Counted from the stretch's first letter, positions 1 through 8,453 are shown. The stretch: DNA of 47,933 nt from Hydrogenispora sp. (GCA_012837705.1 DUQQ01000009.1:1-47933); one strand, 5' to 3'. Program-made: numbers and translations. Notes: generated by a model from the letters alone, not told the origin.

Positions 1-421
1 ATTTCAGCCACATCAAACTTGTACAACCGCTCACATCGAGACTAGTCAGTGCGTTGTTATAGCAATAAAGACTCTGCAAAGCCGTGCAACCGCTTAAATC
101 CAGGTCGCCTACTAATTCTTTGCCAGGCCAATCAATGCGGGTTACCTTACCCACACTACTCCATGTAACCCCCTCCCAGGTCGTCGGATCCGCCGGGTTA
201 TAACCTGCGCTTATCAGGTGGCCGTTTTTACCGGTACCGTTTGGTAGTTCCAAAAAAGCCAGCAACTTCTGGTAATCAAAAGCATCATATCCGGCAGGCG
301 TTTCATAGGCACAGACTTTTTCCGGCGTTAAGACCAATAATAACAAGATAAAAAACAGCAGGCCAAAAAAGGCTCCTATTTTCCAGGGGAGAGCACTTAT
401 TTTTCCATTTCGATCAAACAA
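1..421 (-). CDS. Leucine-rich-repeat surface protein, N-terminal part (runs off left edge)
   Basis: About 140 codons are visible and the gene continues past the left edge. No ATG is available after the in-frame stop upstream. I chose a TTG at 421 because a GGATGGTGGG-like ribosome site lies just before it. Residues about 15-31 form one hydrophobic segment (signal peptide or anchor), followed by VCAYETPAGYDAFDY. The region after that contains TTWEGVTWSS. It ends in two repeats with the DLSGCTALQSLYC and LTSLDVSGCTSL pattern, typical of BspA/internalin-like LRRs of bacterial surface proteins. This suggests an exported adhesion or scaffold protein; the ligand cannot be told. The family call is good, while the start codon and total length are uncertain. 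Confidence 0.75.
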   Translation of the reverse strand, partial: MFDRNGKISALPWKIGAFFGLLFFILLLLVLTPEKVCAYETPAGYDAFDYQKLLAFLELPNGTGKNGHLISAGYNPADPTTWEGVTWSSVGKVTRIDWPGKELVGDLDLSGCTALQSLYCYNNALTSLDVSGCTSLMWLK

Positions 422-734
422 AATAATCCCACCATCCTTTTTGTTTTTTCGCGTAGCCTTGCTCTAGTGGTCTACAGACAAACGGTTGAGTGTGGGCCAA
501 GAAATAAAGTGCCAAGTGTCGAGATGATCATTTTTTCCTTTGAAAAAGCAAGACTCAAAAAAAAGCGTGATCGGCGTGGGCGATTACGCAAAACCCCAGA
601 AACTCTGGGGCGACCTGAAGTTAAGGTGACAACGTAAAAGCTAGTCCGTTGATTATAACCATATATTCGCATACCATATAATCACATTTGATTGGGCTCC
701 TGGTTCCTTTTTGAAAAGGGACAAGCGGTCCACT
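422..734. other. Intergenic stretch without a convincing gene
   Basis: The 313 bases between two minus-strand genes contain only short open frames with no ribosome site and no recognisable product. The only structure seen is a small GC-rich hairpin at 594-610, listed separately. Confidence 0.5.
590..610 (-). terminator. Weak candidate terminator
   Basis: CCCCAGA/TCTGGGG is a perfect 7-bp stem with a 3-nt loop. On the minus strand it is followed by only four T residues. It lies about 125 nt beyond the stop of the secreted protein at 735-1325 and could end its transcript. Confidence 0.35.
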
Positions 735-1325
735 CTAAAATGAAAAGGGTAGTTTCGGGATGATCGAAAACTTCGAGTACCCGCTGGGAATCTCAAATAA
801 CTCGTCCGGCTGCTTGCCTTCGACGATGTTCCGGTACTCCACGGTTGAAGTGACTTTCCCTTTACCATCCTTGGTTTGGGTCTTAACCGCAAAACCCAGT
901 TCTTCCGAGAACCATTGGACCAAAACACCGTATTTCCGGTCTTTATATGTATATTGAATGATCTGGCAGGGGTACCCATTAACGGTCTCGCTGCCGAGGG
1001 TTTTCATCTCATACTCCAGATCCAGGTTGGGTTGGTTGGGATCAAAGGGCAAGTTCACTTCCATATACTGTTGATCAGGCAGTAGCGTCCAACTGACCTT
1101 TTTATCTAGGCGCAGGATAGTAACACTGACCTCATCGCCAGCACTGGTTTCTTGGCGGATTTTCTCTGTGCCCTGAACATAAATTTTCCCTTGTGTCACC
1201 TTGCCCTTCGCGTCAGTCAGAATCATCTCGCCGGAAAACTCTGGTGTAGCCGCCTGCACGAGCCCGGAAAAGATTAAAACTACTGCCAGCAGAATTACCA
1301 GTCTGAAACCAATCCGTTTCGCCAT
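735..1325 (-). CDS. Secreted LolA-like / DUF4412-like protein
   Basis: The 196-aa protein starts at an ATG with an AAAGGAG ribosome site nearby. Residues 1-25 form a classical signal peptide with likely cleavage after VQA. The mature part resembles the LolA/LppX-type half-barrel proteins annotated as outer-membrane lipoprotein-sorting or DUF4412 proteins: strands such as FSGEMILTDAKGKVTQGKIY, then a methionine/aromatic-rich middle (LLPDQQYMEVNLPF), then GYPCQIIQYTYKDRKYG and a C-terminal EYRNIVEGKQPDELFEIPSGY segment. That final segment is typical of the group. There is no lipobox. It is monocistronic. A lipid- or lipoprotein-handling role is inferred from the fold only; no partner gene is adjacent. 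Confidence 0.65.
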   Translation of the reverse strand: MAKRIGFRLVILLAVVLIFSGLVQAATPEFSGEMILTDAKGKVTQGKIYVQGTEKIRQETSAGDEVSVTILRLDKKVSWTLLPDQQYMEVNLPFDPNQPNLDLEYEMKTLGSETVNGYPCQIIQYTYKDRKYGVLVQWFSEELGFAVKTQTKDGKGKVTSTVEYRNIVEGKQPDELFEIPSGYSKFSIIPKLPFSF

Positions 1326-1909
1326 TGTTTAACAACTCCTTTGCCTTATAATCGCGCGGGCCTGGGCGCGTCCTCCAGAAAGACCCTGATAAACACCTTG
1401 AACGGGCACCCGCTTCAATCATACCCACCGTCTCTCAACAAAAACTAAACGCACAGCTACGTTGGAGGGAGAGGTGACAACCGTCTGTCACGAAACAAAA
1501 AAGCGGTTAGTTAATTTCCTCCGGTCTTTATAAGTATAAAGATAATAAAGATAAAAAAATTACAAATAAAGGGTTCTAGCCTTCCTTGTATAATTTTACC
1601 TTTAATACGAAGGAAGGTTGGGGGATAATGAAGGCTCCGGGCGCGTTATGGAAAAATGCGGGATGAAATACGAAGGAAAAGGGTGGCAGGAGGTCAAAAT
1701 CCGGAGGATGTACCATGATGTACTTCATTATGGGCTCCTGCGGGATGAGTGGTTGCAAAACAATGGATAACGCGGCCTTGCTAAATACGCTAAATACGGT
1801 TTGCGTAATGGTAAATAATATCATATAATTTATTTCATAATTTAATTTATTTTTATACACAACTGGCAAGAACCACGCGGTTTTTAGCGGTAATGAAGGA
1901 GGTTGTAAA
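1326..1909. other. 584-bp divergent control region
   Basis: This region separates the divergent genes at 735-1325 and 1910-3280. It holds an A/T-rich tract (about 1525-1570) and an inverted repeat CCTTCCTT (1580-1587) / AAGGAAGG (1610-1617), which extends through GTA/TAC with one bulged G. It also holds the promoter at 1801-1829. A 37-codon frame starting at 1715 has a GGAGG upstream but ends inside that promoter, so I do not call it. Confidence 0.5.
1801..1829 (+). promoter_or_regulatory. Sigma-A-type promoter of the NSS transporter operon
   Basis: TTGCGT (1801-1806) and a perfect TATAAT (1824-1829) are separated by 17 bp. Transcription would start near 1836, leaving a leader of about 75 nt before the GTG at 1910. 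Confidence 0.6.
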
Positions 1910-3280
1910 GTGGAAAAAAGAGAAAGGTTTGCTTCCCGCTTGGGCTTTATTCTAATCGCCGCCGGGTGCTCCATTGGCTTGGGGGATGTGTGGCGTTTCC
2001 CCTACATCACCGGGCAGTATGGCGGCGGCATCTTCGTCCTCATCTATCTACTCTGCATTGTCGTACTGGGCATTCCGATCATGACTATGGAACTGGCCGT
2101 CGGGCGGGCGAGCCAAAAAAGCATCGCCACTTCCTTTAAAGATATGGAGCGCGACGGGCAGAAGTGGCATCTGATGGGGTATGCGGGGATCCTCGGCAAT
2201 TATCTCCTCATGATGTTTTACACCACCATCGCCGGTTGGATGCTGGCTTATTTCTACAAATTTCTACTTGGACAGTTTAACGGGCTCAATACCCAGCAGG
2301 TGGGACAGGTCTTTACTGATCTATTGGACAATCCACTGGCGATGATTCTTTGGATGGTCATTACCACCGTGTTCTGTTTTGGCGTCTGCTCCCTTGGTCT
2401 GCAAGAAGGCGTGGAAAAGGTGACCAAGGTGATGATGACCTTGTTGTTCGCGCTTATTATTATGTTGATCATCAAAGCAGTTACCCTGCCCAACGCCGGT
2501 GAAGGCCTCAAGTTTTACCTGCTCCCCGATTTCCAGCGTATGCAGGAAATCGGGCTCTGGGAAACCGTCTTCGCCGCGATGAGCCAGGCCTTTTTCACTT
2601 TAAGCCTAGGCGTTGGTTCGATGGCAATCTTTGGAAGTTACATCAGTAAACAACGGAGTCTTTTCGGCGAATCGATCAACATCGCCACCCTGGATACGGC
2701 CCTCTCCTTACTGGCAGGGCTGATCATCTTTCCGGCCTGTTTTGCTTTTGGGGTTGACCCCGGCGAAGGTCCCGGGCTGGTCTTTGTCACCCTGCCCAAT
2801 ATCTTCAACGCAATGGGCGGCGGACAAATCTGGGGGGCCCTCTTCTTTCTCTTCATGACCTTTGCCGCCTACTCTACGGTGATCGCCGTCTTCGAAAACA
2901 TCCTTGCCTTTGGCATGGACCTTTGGGGTTGGAGCCGGCAGAAATCGGCCCTCATCAATACCTTTTTAATGATCATCCTCGCTCTGCCCTGCATCCTAGG
3001 GTTCAATGTCCTCAAGGGATTTCAACCTTTAGGCGAAGGAACGATGGTCTTGGATCTGGAGGATTTTATCCTCAGCTACAATCTGCTTCCTTTAGGTTCC
3101 CTGGTTTATCTACTATTCTGCGTGACCCGTTTTGGTTGGGGCTTTGACAACTACCTGAAGGAAGTCAACACCGGTGAGGGGATTAAACTTCCCCGCGCCT
3201 TTAAACCCTATTTCCAATGGGTGCTACCGGTGATCATCCTGATCGTACTGATTCAGGGGTATATTAACTTCTTTAGCTAA
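1910..3280 (+). CDS. Sodium-dependent transporter, neurotransmitter:sodium symporter (NSS/SNF) family
   Basis: The 456-aa integral membrane protein has about 11-12 hydrophobic segments and starts at GTG, 7 nt after AAGGAGG. The N-terminus carries the NSS signature AAGCSIGLGDVWRFPY, followed by GQYGGGIFVLIYLL and an ELAVGRASQ motif. Members couple Na+ influx to uptake of amino acids or related compounds; the substrate cannot be read from sequence. Compared with LeuT, the Asn of GNAVGLGN is Cys here, and the second Asn, a Na1 ligand in LeuT, is Asp. A short periplasm-facing loop replaces the long eukaryotic EL2. It forms an operon with the DUF4097 protein 15 bp downstream. No MetS-like small subunit follows. 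Confidence 0.92.
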   Translation: MEKRERFASRLGFILIAAGCSIGLGDVWRFPYITGQYGGGIFVLIYLLCIVVLGIPIMTMELAVGRASQKSIATSFKDMERDGQKWHLMGYAGILGNYLLMMFYTTIAGWMLAYFYKFLLGQFNGLNTQQVGQVFTDLLDNPLAMILWMVITTVFCFGVCSLGLQEGVEKVTKVMMTLLFALIIMLIIKAVTLPNAGEGLKFYLLPDFQRMQEIGLWETVFAAMSQAFFTLSLGVGSMAIFGSYISKQRSLFGESINIATLDTALSLLAGLIIFPACFAFGVDPGEGPGLVFVTLPNIFNAMGGGQIWGALFFLFMTFAAYSTVIAVFENILAFGMDLWGWSRQKSALINTFLMIILALPCILGFNVLKGFQPLGEGTMVLDLEDFILSYNLLPLGSLVYLLFCVTRFGWGFDNYLKEVNTGEGIKLPRAFKPYFQWVLPVIILIVLIQGYINFFS

Positions 3281-3295
3281 AGGAGGGACGGGAAG

Positions 3296-4675
3296 ATGCG
3301 CCTCCGCCCATTCTTGACCCGCGGTCTTATCCTCGGGCTGTTGCTGTTGTTTTTGGTTGCCCCACAAGGGGCCTTAGCGGCGTCCGACGCTTATTATACA
3401 AAGGAGTCCTTCTGGCTCGCCCCGGGCGGGTCGGTGGTGGTCGAAGCAGCCTTTCATGATGTGGAGGTACTCCAGACGGCCGACCCGACGATTGAGGTTG
3501 AAGTCAATATGCGGTTCCAGGCCTCCTCCAAACGAAAGGTCGAAAGGCTAATCGCCGAATACAAACCGGTCTTTACGGTCAACGACGACCGCCTGCAGAT
3601 CCGTTCCCGCCCCCATAGCTCAGGCACTTCTTCCCTGGTTACGGAGGCCTCCGGGAAGATCAAGGTCACCGTCCCGGCCGGGATCAACTTGGAGGTCAAT
3701 ACGGCCTCCGGCAATTGCCGTTTCCACGGTCGTTTCGGTGCCGCCATCACCACGAATACCGCCTCCGGTACGGTGTCTTTCCAGGGCGAAGCCGAGTCTT
3801 TTTCGGCCAAAACTGCTTCTGGGAAGATCCAAGCTGGCTTTGAAAGGCCCGTCCTGTGGGTGGACGCCAACTCCGCCAGTGGTTCCCTTTGGGTGAGTGG
3901 TCCGGTCAGAAATGCCGCCCTCCATACCGTTTCCGGCGCGATTGACTTCTATGGCCGCGATGGGGGTAAACTTGACGCCTCGACCGTCTCCGGTAATCTC
4001 ACCGCCTCCTGGGAGACCCTGACGGCACCGGTGACCCTTACGGCCGAATCGGTCACGGGAAACCTCCGCTTTTTCTGGCCCACCGGCACGAAAGTCAATG
4101 GTGAAATCAGAAGCCGCACGGGAAGGATCAAGTCGGATTATCCTGGGGTAAAAGCCAACCAAGAAAACGCCCTCTTTCTTCAGGAGGAAGGGGCCGCGGT
4201 CCAGGTCACGGCTTCCACGGTCAGTGGCAACATTGAGCTGCGCGCCAGGAACCGTTCTGCCCTCCAGCCTACAACAGCCGAAACGCTGACCTCCTGGCAT
4301 GACCACGCTTGGTCCATCCCACTAAAGAAACCGGCACCAAAGGCCTTTCTCCACCTCTACCGGTATGAAAAGCGGTGGGCACCAGGGCTGAAATTCCACA
4401 TCCATGATCGTCTCTACCTGACGGGAAACATCGAATACTCCTATCAGGAACGGGATTTAAATTTGCTAATGGGCGGCGTTTACTTCCTGAACTCTCCTTC
4501 CTCCTGGTTTGCCTTTTACGGCGGCGGTGGTGTCCAGCTCTCCAACGAGCATTGTTACAAATATCCTTATCTCATCGTGGGAACCGATTTTCTCTTCCTC
4601 TTTTACGAACTGGTCTACCCTTGGACGTCGGAGGTTACCCCCCAACACCGGTTTGGCTGGAGTATTAGCTTTTAA
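3296..4675 (+). CDS. Exported DUF4097 beta-repeat protein with barrel-like C-terminus
   Basis: The 459-aa protein follows the NSS transporter by 15 bp and has its own AAAGGAGG site. Residues 1-29 are a signal peptide (cleavage near ALA-AS). Residues about 115-315 contain repeats every 17-20 residues built around T/S-A/V-S-G (EASG, TASG, TASG, TASG, SASG, TVSG, TVSG, SVTG, TVSG). This is the DUF4097 'putative adhesin' right-handed beta solenoid. Residues about 350-459 differ: alternating aromatic strands (LYLTGNIEYSYQ, WFAFYGGGGVQL, FLFLFYELVYPW) ending in HRFGWSISF. A terminal Phe after alternating hydrophobics resembles the outer-membrane beta-barrel signal. The role is unknown; the surface location is inferred. 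Confidence 0.78.
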   Translation: MRLRPFLTRGLILGLLLLFLVAPQGALAASDAYYTKESFWLAPGGSVVVEAAFHDVEVLQTADPTIEVEVNMRFQASSKRKVERLIAEYKPVFTVNDDRLQIRSRPHSSGTSSLVTEASGKIKVTVPAGINLEVNTASGNCRFHGRFGAAITTNTASGTVSFQGEAESFSAKTASGKIQAGFERPVLWVDANSASGSLWVSGPVRNAALHTVSGAIDFYGRDGGKLDASTVSGNLTASWETLTAPVTLTAESVTGNLRFFWPTGTKVNGEIRSRTGRIKSDYPGVKANQENALFLQEEGAAVQVTASTVSGNIELRARNRSALQPTTAETLTSWHDHAWSIPLKKPAPKAFLHLYRYEKRWAPGLKFHIHDRLYLTGNIEYSYQERDLNLLMGGVYFLNSPSSWFAFYGGGGVQLSNEHCYKYPYLIVGTDFLFLFYELVYPWTSEVTPQHRFGWSISF

Positions 4676-4686
4676 GCGGCGAAGCA

Positions 4687-4722
4687 CGGCTGGGCAAGAA
4701 AGAAAAGCGCCCAGCCGCTTTT
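4687..4722 (+). terminator. Rho-independent terminator after the NSS/DUF4097 operon
   Basis: The stem CGGCTGGGC/GCCCAGCCG (9 bp, 4687-4695 and 4709-4717) is followed by CTTTTC. It sits 12 bp after the stop codon at 4675. Confidence 0.75.
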
Positions 4723-4746
4723 CATGAAAGAAAGGACTGAACGCAG

Positions 4747-5373
4747 ATGAGAATTATTAAAGAGGCTTGTGTCGGAAGTTATCTGGAAGCAAAGCGCGCC
4801 TCCGTACTGGGAGCGGAACGGATTGAGCTTTGTGATAACCTGAAGGAAGGGGGCACCACCCCCAGCTACGGGACGATTCTTATGGCCAAGGAAACCTTAA
4901 AACTGCCGATCAATGTGATGATCCGGCCCCGCGGTGGTAATTTCATCTATAGCGAAGATGAGATCAAGATTATGGAGAAGGACATCGCCCTCTGTCGGAA
5001 GGCCCAAGTCAACGCCATCGTCATTGGGGCCTTGACCGCTGACCACCAAATCGATGCGGCCGTGGTGGAAAGGCTGGTCAAACAGGCCGGGGAGCTAAAG
5101 GTCACTTTTCACATGGCCTTTGACGAAATTGCGGATAAAAAAGCCGCCCTTGAGCAGTTGATCGCCTACGGGATCGACTGTGTCCTGACCAAAGGGGGGC
5201 CCGGTACGGCCCTGGAGAACCGGGAAACCCTCAAAGCTTTGGTGGAGCAGGCAGAGGACCGGATCGTGATCTTAGCCGGTGGGGGCGTCACCAAGGATAA
5301 CTACCAGCAAATCGTCGCGGAGACCGGCGTTAAAGAGGTCCACGGGACCAAGATTGTCGGCCCCCTATCCTAA
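4747..5373 (+). CDS. cutC: CutC family protein
   Basis: The 208-aa protein covers a whole CutC TIM barrel (family usual length about 210-250). Characteristic stretches are MRIIKEACVGSY, GAERIELCDNL.EGGTTPSYG, INVMIRPRGGNFIYSEDE, TFHMAFDEI and the C-terminal AGGGV/VHGT segment. It starts at ATG 4747, after the terminator at 4687-4722, so it probably has its own promoter. The family is named for copper homeostasis in E. coli, but a direct copper role is disputed and no copper genes are nearby, so function stays open. It ends tail-to-tail with metF, 9 bp apart. Confidence 0.9.
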   Translation: MRIIKEACVGSYLEAKRASVLGAERIELCDNLKEGGTTPSYGTILMAKETLKLPINVMIRPRGGNFIYSEDEIKIMEKDIALCRKAQVNAIVIGALTADHQIDAAVVERLVKQAGELKVTFHMAFDEIADKKAALEQLIAYGIDCVLTKGGPGTALENRETLKALVEQAEDRIVILAGGGVTKDNYQQIVAETGVKEVHGTKIVGPLS

Positions 5374-5382
5374 CCGGCCGTT

Positions 5383-6270
5383 TCACGTTTCCGCTTTCAG
5401 ATGTTGCCGGATCCCGTGGATCTGGCCGAAAATCTGCTTGGCCACCGCGGGCCGGTTCATCGTATAAAGATGGATCCCGTCCACCCCACTGGAGAGCAGA
5501 TCGATGATCTGTTCTGTGGCGTAGGCGATGCCCGCCTCCTTCAACGCTTCGGGATTGTGCTCGTAACGGTCCAGAATCCGCCGGAACTTCGGGGGGATAC
5601 TGGCCCCGCAAAGGCTAGTAATCCGCTCGATCTGCTTTTTGTTGAGGACCGGCATGATCCCGGCCGCCACCGGCACTTTGATCTGCATCTTCTCCAGTTT
5701 TTCACGGAAAGCATAAAAAAGGTTATTATCCAAAAACAACTGCGTAATGAGGAAATCCACCCCGGTCTCCACCTTTGTTTTCAGGTTGCGCAGATCGGCG
5801 TCGGCATTTTCCGCTTCAGTATGGACTTCCGGGTAGCAGGCCGCCCCAATGCAGAAATCGGCGGTTTCTCTGATGTATTTAATCAAGTCGGAAGCGTAGG
5901 CAAAAGCGGTGCTGGCCGGTGCCGTCGTCCTTTGATCGGCGGGCCGGTCGCCCCGTAACGCCAAGATGTTCTCGATCTTGGCCGCTTGTAACCGGCCAAG
6001 GATCGCTGCCACCTCTTCCTTGGTCGAGTTGATACAGGTCAGGTGGGCAAGGGCTTCAATCCCGTACTTATTCTTGATGGTATCGGCAATCTCAACTGTA
6101 TGGGAGCGGCTCCCCCCGGCGGCACCATAGGTAACACTGATGAAATCAGGCCGCAGATCAGAGAGGGCAGCAATGGTCGCCAACACCCCGTCCAGGGGAG
6201 ACCCGGGTTTGGGGGGGAAAATCTCCAGCGAAAAGACGGGTTTGCTTTTAAAATATTCCTTAATGCGCAT
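5383..6270 (-). CDS. metF: Methylenetetrahydrofolate reductase
   Basis: The 295-aa protein is a full-length MTHFR TIM barrel. It carries SLEIFPPKPG near the start, FISVTYGAAGG, the LTCINSTKEE segment, NILALRGDRP (FAD/folate region) and VDFLITQLFLDN. It reduces 5,10-methylene-THF to 5-methyl-THF, the methyl donor for the MetH encoded at 11893-14271. The start at 6270 follows AAAGGAGGTT. It is the last gene of the SAM-riboswitch operon, 12 bp after the UPF0280 gene, so it is probably repressed when SAM is abundant. The electron donor is not evident: no MetV-like partner is adjacent, although the operon contains a ferredoxin. Confidence 0.95.
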   Translation of the reverse strand: MRIKEYFKSKPVFSLEIFPPKPGSPLDGVLATIAALSDLRPDFISVTYGAAGGSRSHTVEIADTIKNKYGIEALAHLTCINSTKEEVAAILGRLQAAKIENILALRGDRPADQRTTAPASTAFAYASDLIKYIRETADFCIGAACYPEVHTEAENADADLRNLKTKVETGVDFLITQLFLDNNLFYAFREKLEKMQIKVPVAAGIMPVLNKKQIERITSLCGASIPPKFRRILDRYEHNPEALKEAGIAYATEQIIDLLSSGVDGIHLYTMNRPAVAKQIFGQIHGIRQHLKAET

Positions 6271-6282
6271 ATTAACCTCCTT

Positions 6283-7005
6283 TCAGGGCCTGGTTAGATT
6301 TATATTACCATAGGCACCCATTTTATCACCGACGATGATCAAAACACCTTCCACCCCGGGAATCGCCATCCCTCTTTCCAGCCCCTTTTCGATCTCGGCA
6401 GCCGTCTTCACGCTGTTGCCAACAGCCGTGGCCGCCGCATCGGCCAGCAGGGCATCCCGGGCCACGACGACGGCGGCATCGGTCCGGCCGAAGCTCAGCG
6501 CATGGCCGACGGTCCCGCTGGAGGTACAGATCCCCCACGGCTGCCCATCACCGGGTATGGCCAGTGCAATCTGGTTCGAAAAGGGGGAAGTACCAGCATA
6601 GATCAGGACTTTCCGGGCGGTGCTTGTCACGACAAAAAGGTCGCCCCCGTTCTCAATGATCAGCTCTTTGCTCTTCTTTAATAAGGAAAGCCCCACAAAC
6701 TGGGCGAGGGCACCGGCCACCGCGGCCATCGGTCCGACCTTGGCGGCGGCGGCCGCTTGACACATGGCCTGAATGATCTCCGGACTATCCGGGAGCGGTT
6801 CCACCGGAGCCAGACTATGGCGGAAAGCCGGTTGGCGTCGGATCTGCTCTACAATCTGCCCCCGGTATTGCCGCAAGGCGTGACGGGCATCATCAGCTAA
6901 ATCAAGCTCCGCCGCGATTTGCAGGTCCGACTCGTCGACGGTCACATTGAAGGAGCATAAATCGGTGGAGACCATCAGTTCCCGGTAAAACCGTGGTTCA
7001 TGCAT
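6283..7005 (-). CDS. UPF0280 (COG2122, ApbE-like) protein of homocysteine synthesis
   Basis: The 240-aa protein starts at the ATG of MHEPRFYREL. The longer open frame upstream only reads through the ferredoxin gene out of frame. A GGTGGC ribosome site precedes this start, which overlaps the ferredoxin stop by 8 nt, suggesting translational coupling. Recognisable segments are GPMAAVAGALAQFVG, ENGGDLFV and GICTSSGTVGHALSFGRTDAAVV. COG2122 proteins have been linked in methanogens to growth-dependent homocysteine formation together with DUF39 and ferredoxin proteins. The biochemical step is unsettled; a role in sulfur delivery or cofactor insertion is inference. Its place between ferredoxin and metF in a SAM-controlled operon supports the methionine role. 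Confidence 0.9.
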   Translation of the reverse strand: MHEPRFYRELMVSTDLCSFNVTVDESDLQIAAELDLADDARHALRQYRGQIVEQIRRQPAFRHSLAPVEPLPDSPEIIQAMCQAAAAAKVGPMAAVAGALAQFVGLSLLKKSKELIIENGGDLFVVTSTARKVLIYAGTSPFSNQIALAIPGDGQPWGICTSSGTVGHALSFGRTDAAVVVARDALLADAAATAVGNSVKTAAEIEKGLERGMAIPGVEGVLIIVGDKMGAYGNINLTRP

Positions 7006-7204
7006 ATAGCCACCGGACTGCCGTACTGACCTTGATCGCCCGCAAGGGGCAGGCCTTGACACAGCTTCCACAGTCCGCACAACGGTTTTCGTCGAAGGTG
7101 AGGGTGCACCCGTCGCCCCCGAGCCGGAGAGCGGCCGAGTTGCAGACCGCCGTACAGGCCCCACAGTGCACACATTTTTCCTGATCAATATTTATCTTCG
7201 CCAT
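6998..7204 (-). CDS. Two-cluster 4Fe-4S ferredoxin of the homocysteine operon
   Basis: This is a 68-aa protein with two [4Fe-4S] motifs: CVHCGACTAVC (residues about 11-21) and CADCGSCVKACP (about 42-53). The start ATG follows directly on the stop of the DUF39 gene. In Methanosarcina the homologous partner of DUF39 carries an extra N-terminal NIL domain. Here that domain is absent and only the ferredoxin part remains. It probably passes electrons or handles sulfur during conversion of aspartate semialdehyde to homocysteine. The context (DUF39, UPF0280, MetF) makes this reading much firmer than sequence alone. Confidence 0.9.
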   Translation of the reverse strand: MAKINIDQEKCVHCGACTAVCNSAALRLGGDGCTLTFDENRCADCGSCVKACPLRAIKVSTAVRWLYA

Positions 7205-8374
7205 TTAAACTCCTCCCTTCGGTTTGATCGCCAGCGGGTTGAGGGCCGCCACCTTTGGGAAATGTGCAACCGGTTCCTGCAGCGTAAAGCCCTCTTGCAC
7301 CCATCTTTTCACTTCCGCCGCAATCTGTCTTGCCTTATGCAGACTGGTCAGGGGTGCAGTCTTGATCCGCTTCCCTTCCAGGGTAATCTCGCCCGAGCGC
7401 AGCTCGGCGTAGCTGCATCTTGCCAGTACCGGTCGGGAACGACTGGGTACACTGTAATCAACAATATTGGTATGGATATCCTTGTTTTCCACGGCCAGGT
7501 TAGCCAGGAGATCTTCATCCAAAACCGGAATCGGAATCCCGATCCCCACAAACAAGGAAGTACCGTATTTTTCATAGACCGCCGGTTGCAGATAGGCAGG
7601 GCTCATCTTCTTCAAATCACCGATCACCGCCAGGGTAGCCGCGGGCGCTAAGGGAATCCCCTTATCGTTACGGGGCTTTTCGGTGACGAACTGAGTCCCT
7701 TGCCAGGCCACATAGCCGGGGGCTCCGCCCAGGAAGATCCGGGTCCCGATCCCGATCGTCCGTAGATGCGGGTCTTTCAGTAAGGGACTGAGTTCACCGG
7801 CGGTGGAGTAGTTGATGTTGCCCATCCGCGGTTTTAAGACCCCCATGTAGGTATAGAGCGTCCGGTCGGAAGTATTCACCGCCACCGCGTAGTTCTGGTA
7901 ACAGTTCCGCGGGTTGAACAGGTAAGCTTCGTTCAGATCGTCGAGGGTAATGTACGTATCAATCTCCTTCCGGGGATAACAATCGGTCCCGCCGGAAGTG
8001 GCTTTCAAGCGTACAGCTTTACGGGCCACCAGATCACAGATGACATGGGCCCCGCCGTACTCGATCCCCCGGTCGATGGAAGGTTCGGTCGCGCCGATGT
8101 AAGTGTCGACCGCCGCCAAACCGCCATACCCATTGACGTTGTTCAGCAAGATCTTCCCCATCTTAATGGGCGGTTCGGCATGGCCAAAATTGAGGAAGGC
8201 CCCGGAAGAGCACATCGGCCCAAACGTCCCCGTGGTCACCACATCCACATCTTTGGCGGTCGCCTTGACCCCTTTTTCCTTCGTCATCTCAATCACTTCT
8301 TCAGCGGTGACCACAACGGCACGGCCCGCACGGATCCGGGCATTGATCTCTTCGTAGCTTTTTTTGATCCCCAT
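7205..8374 (-). CDS. DUF39 (COG1900) homocysteine biosynthesis protein
   Basis: The 389-aa protein starts at MGIKKSYEEIN with AGGAGG 8 nt upstream. The open frame extends 32 codons further, but only through the riboswitch terminator. It carries the DUF39 core: VTTGTFGPMCSSGAFLNFGH, a GYGGLAAVDTYIGATE stretch, GTDCYPRKEIDT, and IFLGGAPGYVAWQGTQF. Several conserved Cys residues are present, including MCSSG and GTDCYP. In methanogenic archaea this family makes homocysteine from aspartate semialdehyde and sulfide. The archaeal form has C-terminal CBS domains; none is seen here. It is the first gene of a four-gene operon with ferredoxin, UPF0280 and metF, under SAM-I control. Confidence 0.93.
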   Translation of the reverse strand: MGIKKSYEEINARIRAGRAVVVTAEEVIEMTKEKGVKATAKDVDVVTTGTFGPMCSSGAFLNFGHAEPPIKMGKILLNNVNGYGGLAAVDTYIGATEPSIDRGIEYGGAHVICDLVARKAVRLKATSGGTDCYPRKEIDTYITLDDLNEAYLFNPRNCYQNYAVAVNTSDRTLYTYMGVLKPRMGNINYSTAGELSPLLKDPHLRTIGIGTRIFLGGAPGYVAWQGTQFVTEKPRNDKGIPLAPAATLAVIGDLKKMSPAYLQPAVYEKYGTSLFVGIGIPIPVLDEDLLANLAVENKDIHTNIVDYSVPSRSRPVLARCSYAELRSGEITLEGKRIKTAPLTSLHKARQIAAEVKRWVQEGFTLQEPVAHFPKVAALNPLAIKPKGGV

Positions 8375-8422
8375 CGCACTATCCTCCTTCTCTGATCCAT
8401 CTTCGGTGAGGGCGGAGTGAAG

Positions 8423-8453
8423 AAAAAAGCTGCTTTCGATAAGAAAGCAGCTC
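8423..8453 (-). terminator. Riboswitch-controlled intrinsic terminator
   Basis: On the minus strand AGCTGCTTTC pairs with GAAAGCAGCT across the loop TTATC, followed by six T residues. It lies between the SAM-I aptamer and the DUF39 start and is the expected expression platform: formed, and transcription stopped, when SAM is bound. Confidence 0.85.

Noticed and set aside
1715-1828. 37-codon Met/Cys-rich frame with GGAGG upstream, possible leader peptide of the NSS transporter
   Set aside because: Its 3' end overlaps the well-formed promoter at 1801-1829, so it would not be in the transporter mRNA; no similarity is recognised.
3454-4306. Long minus-strand open frames (138 and 228 codons) opposite the DUF4097 gene
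   Set aside because: They are low-complexity shadows of the repeat-rich gene on the plus strand, with no ribosome sites and no family resemblance.
7006-7188. Extra 61 codons in front of the UPF0280 protein
   Set aside because: They lie inside the ferredoxin gene in another frame; a ribosome site and family length support the start at 7005.
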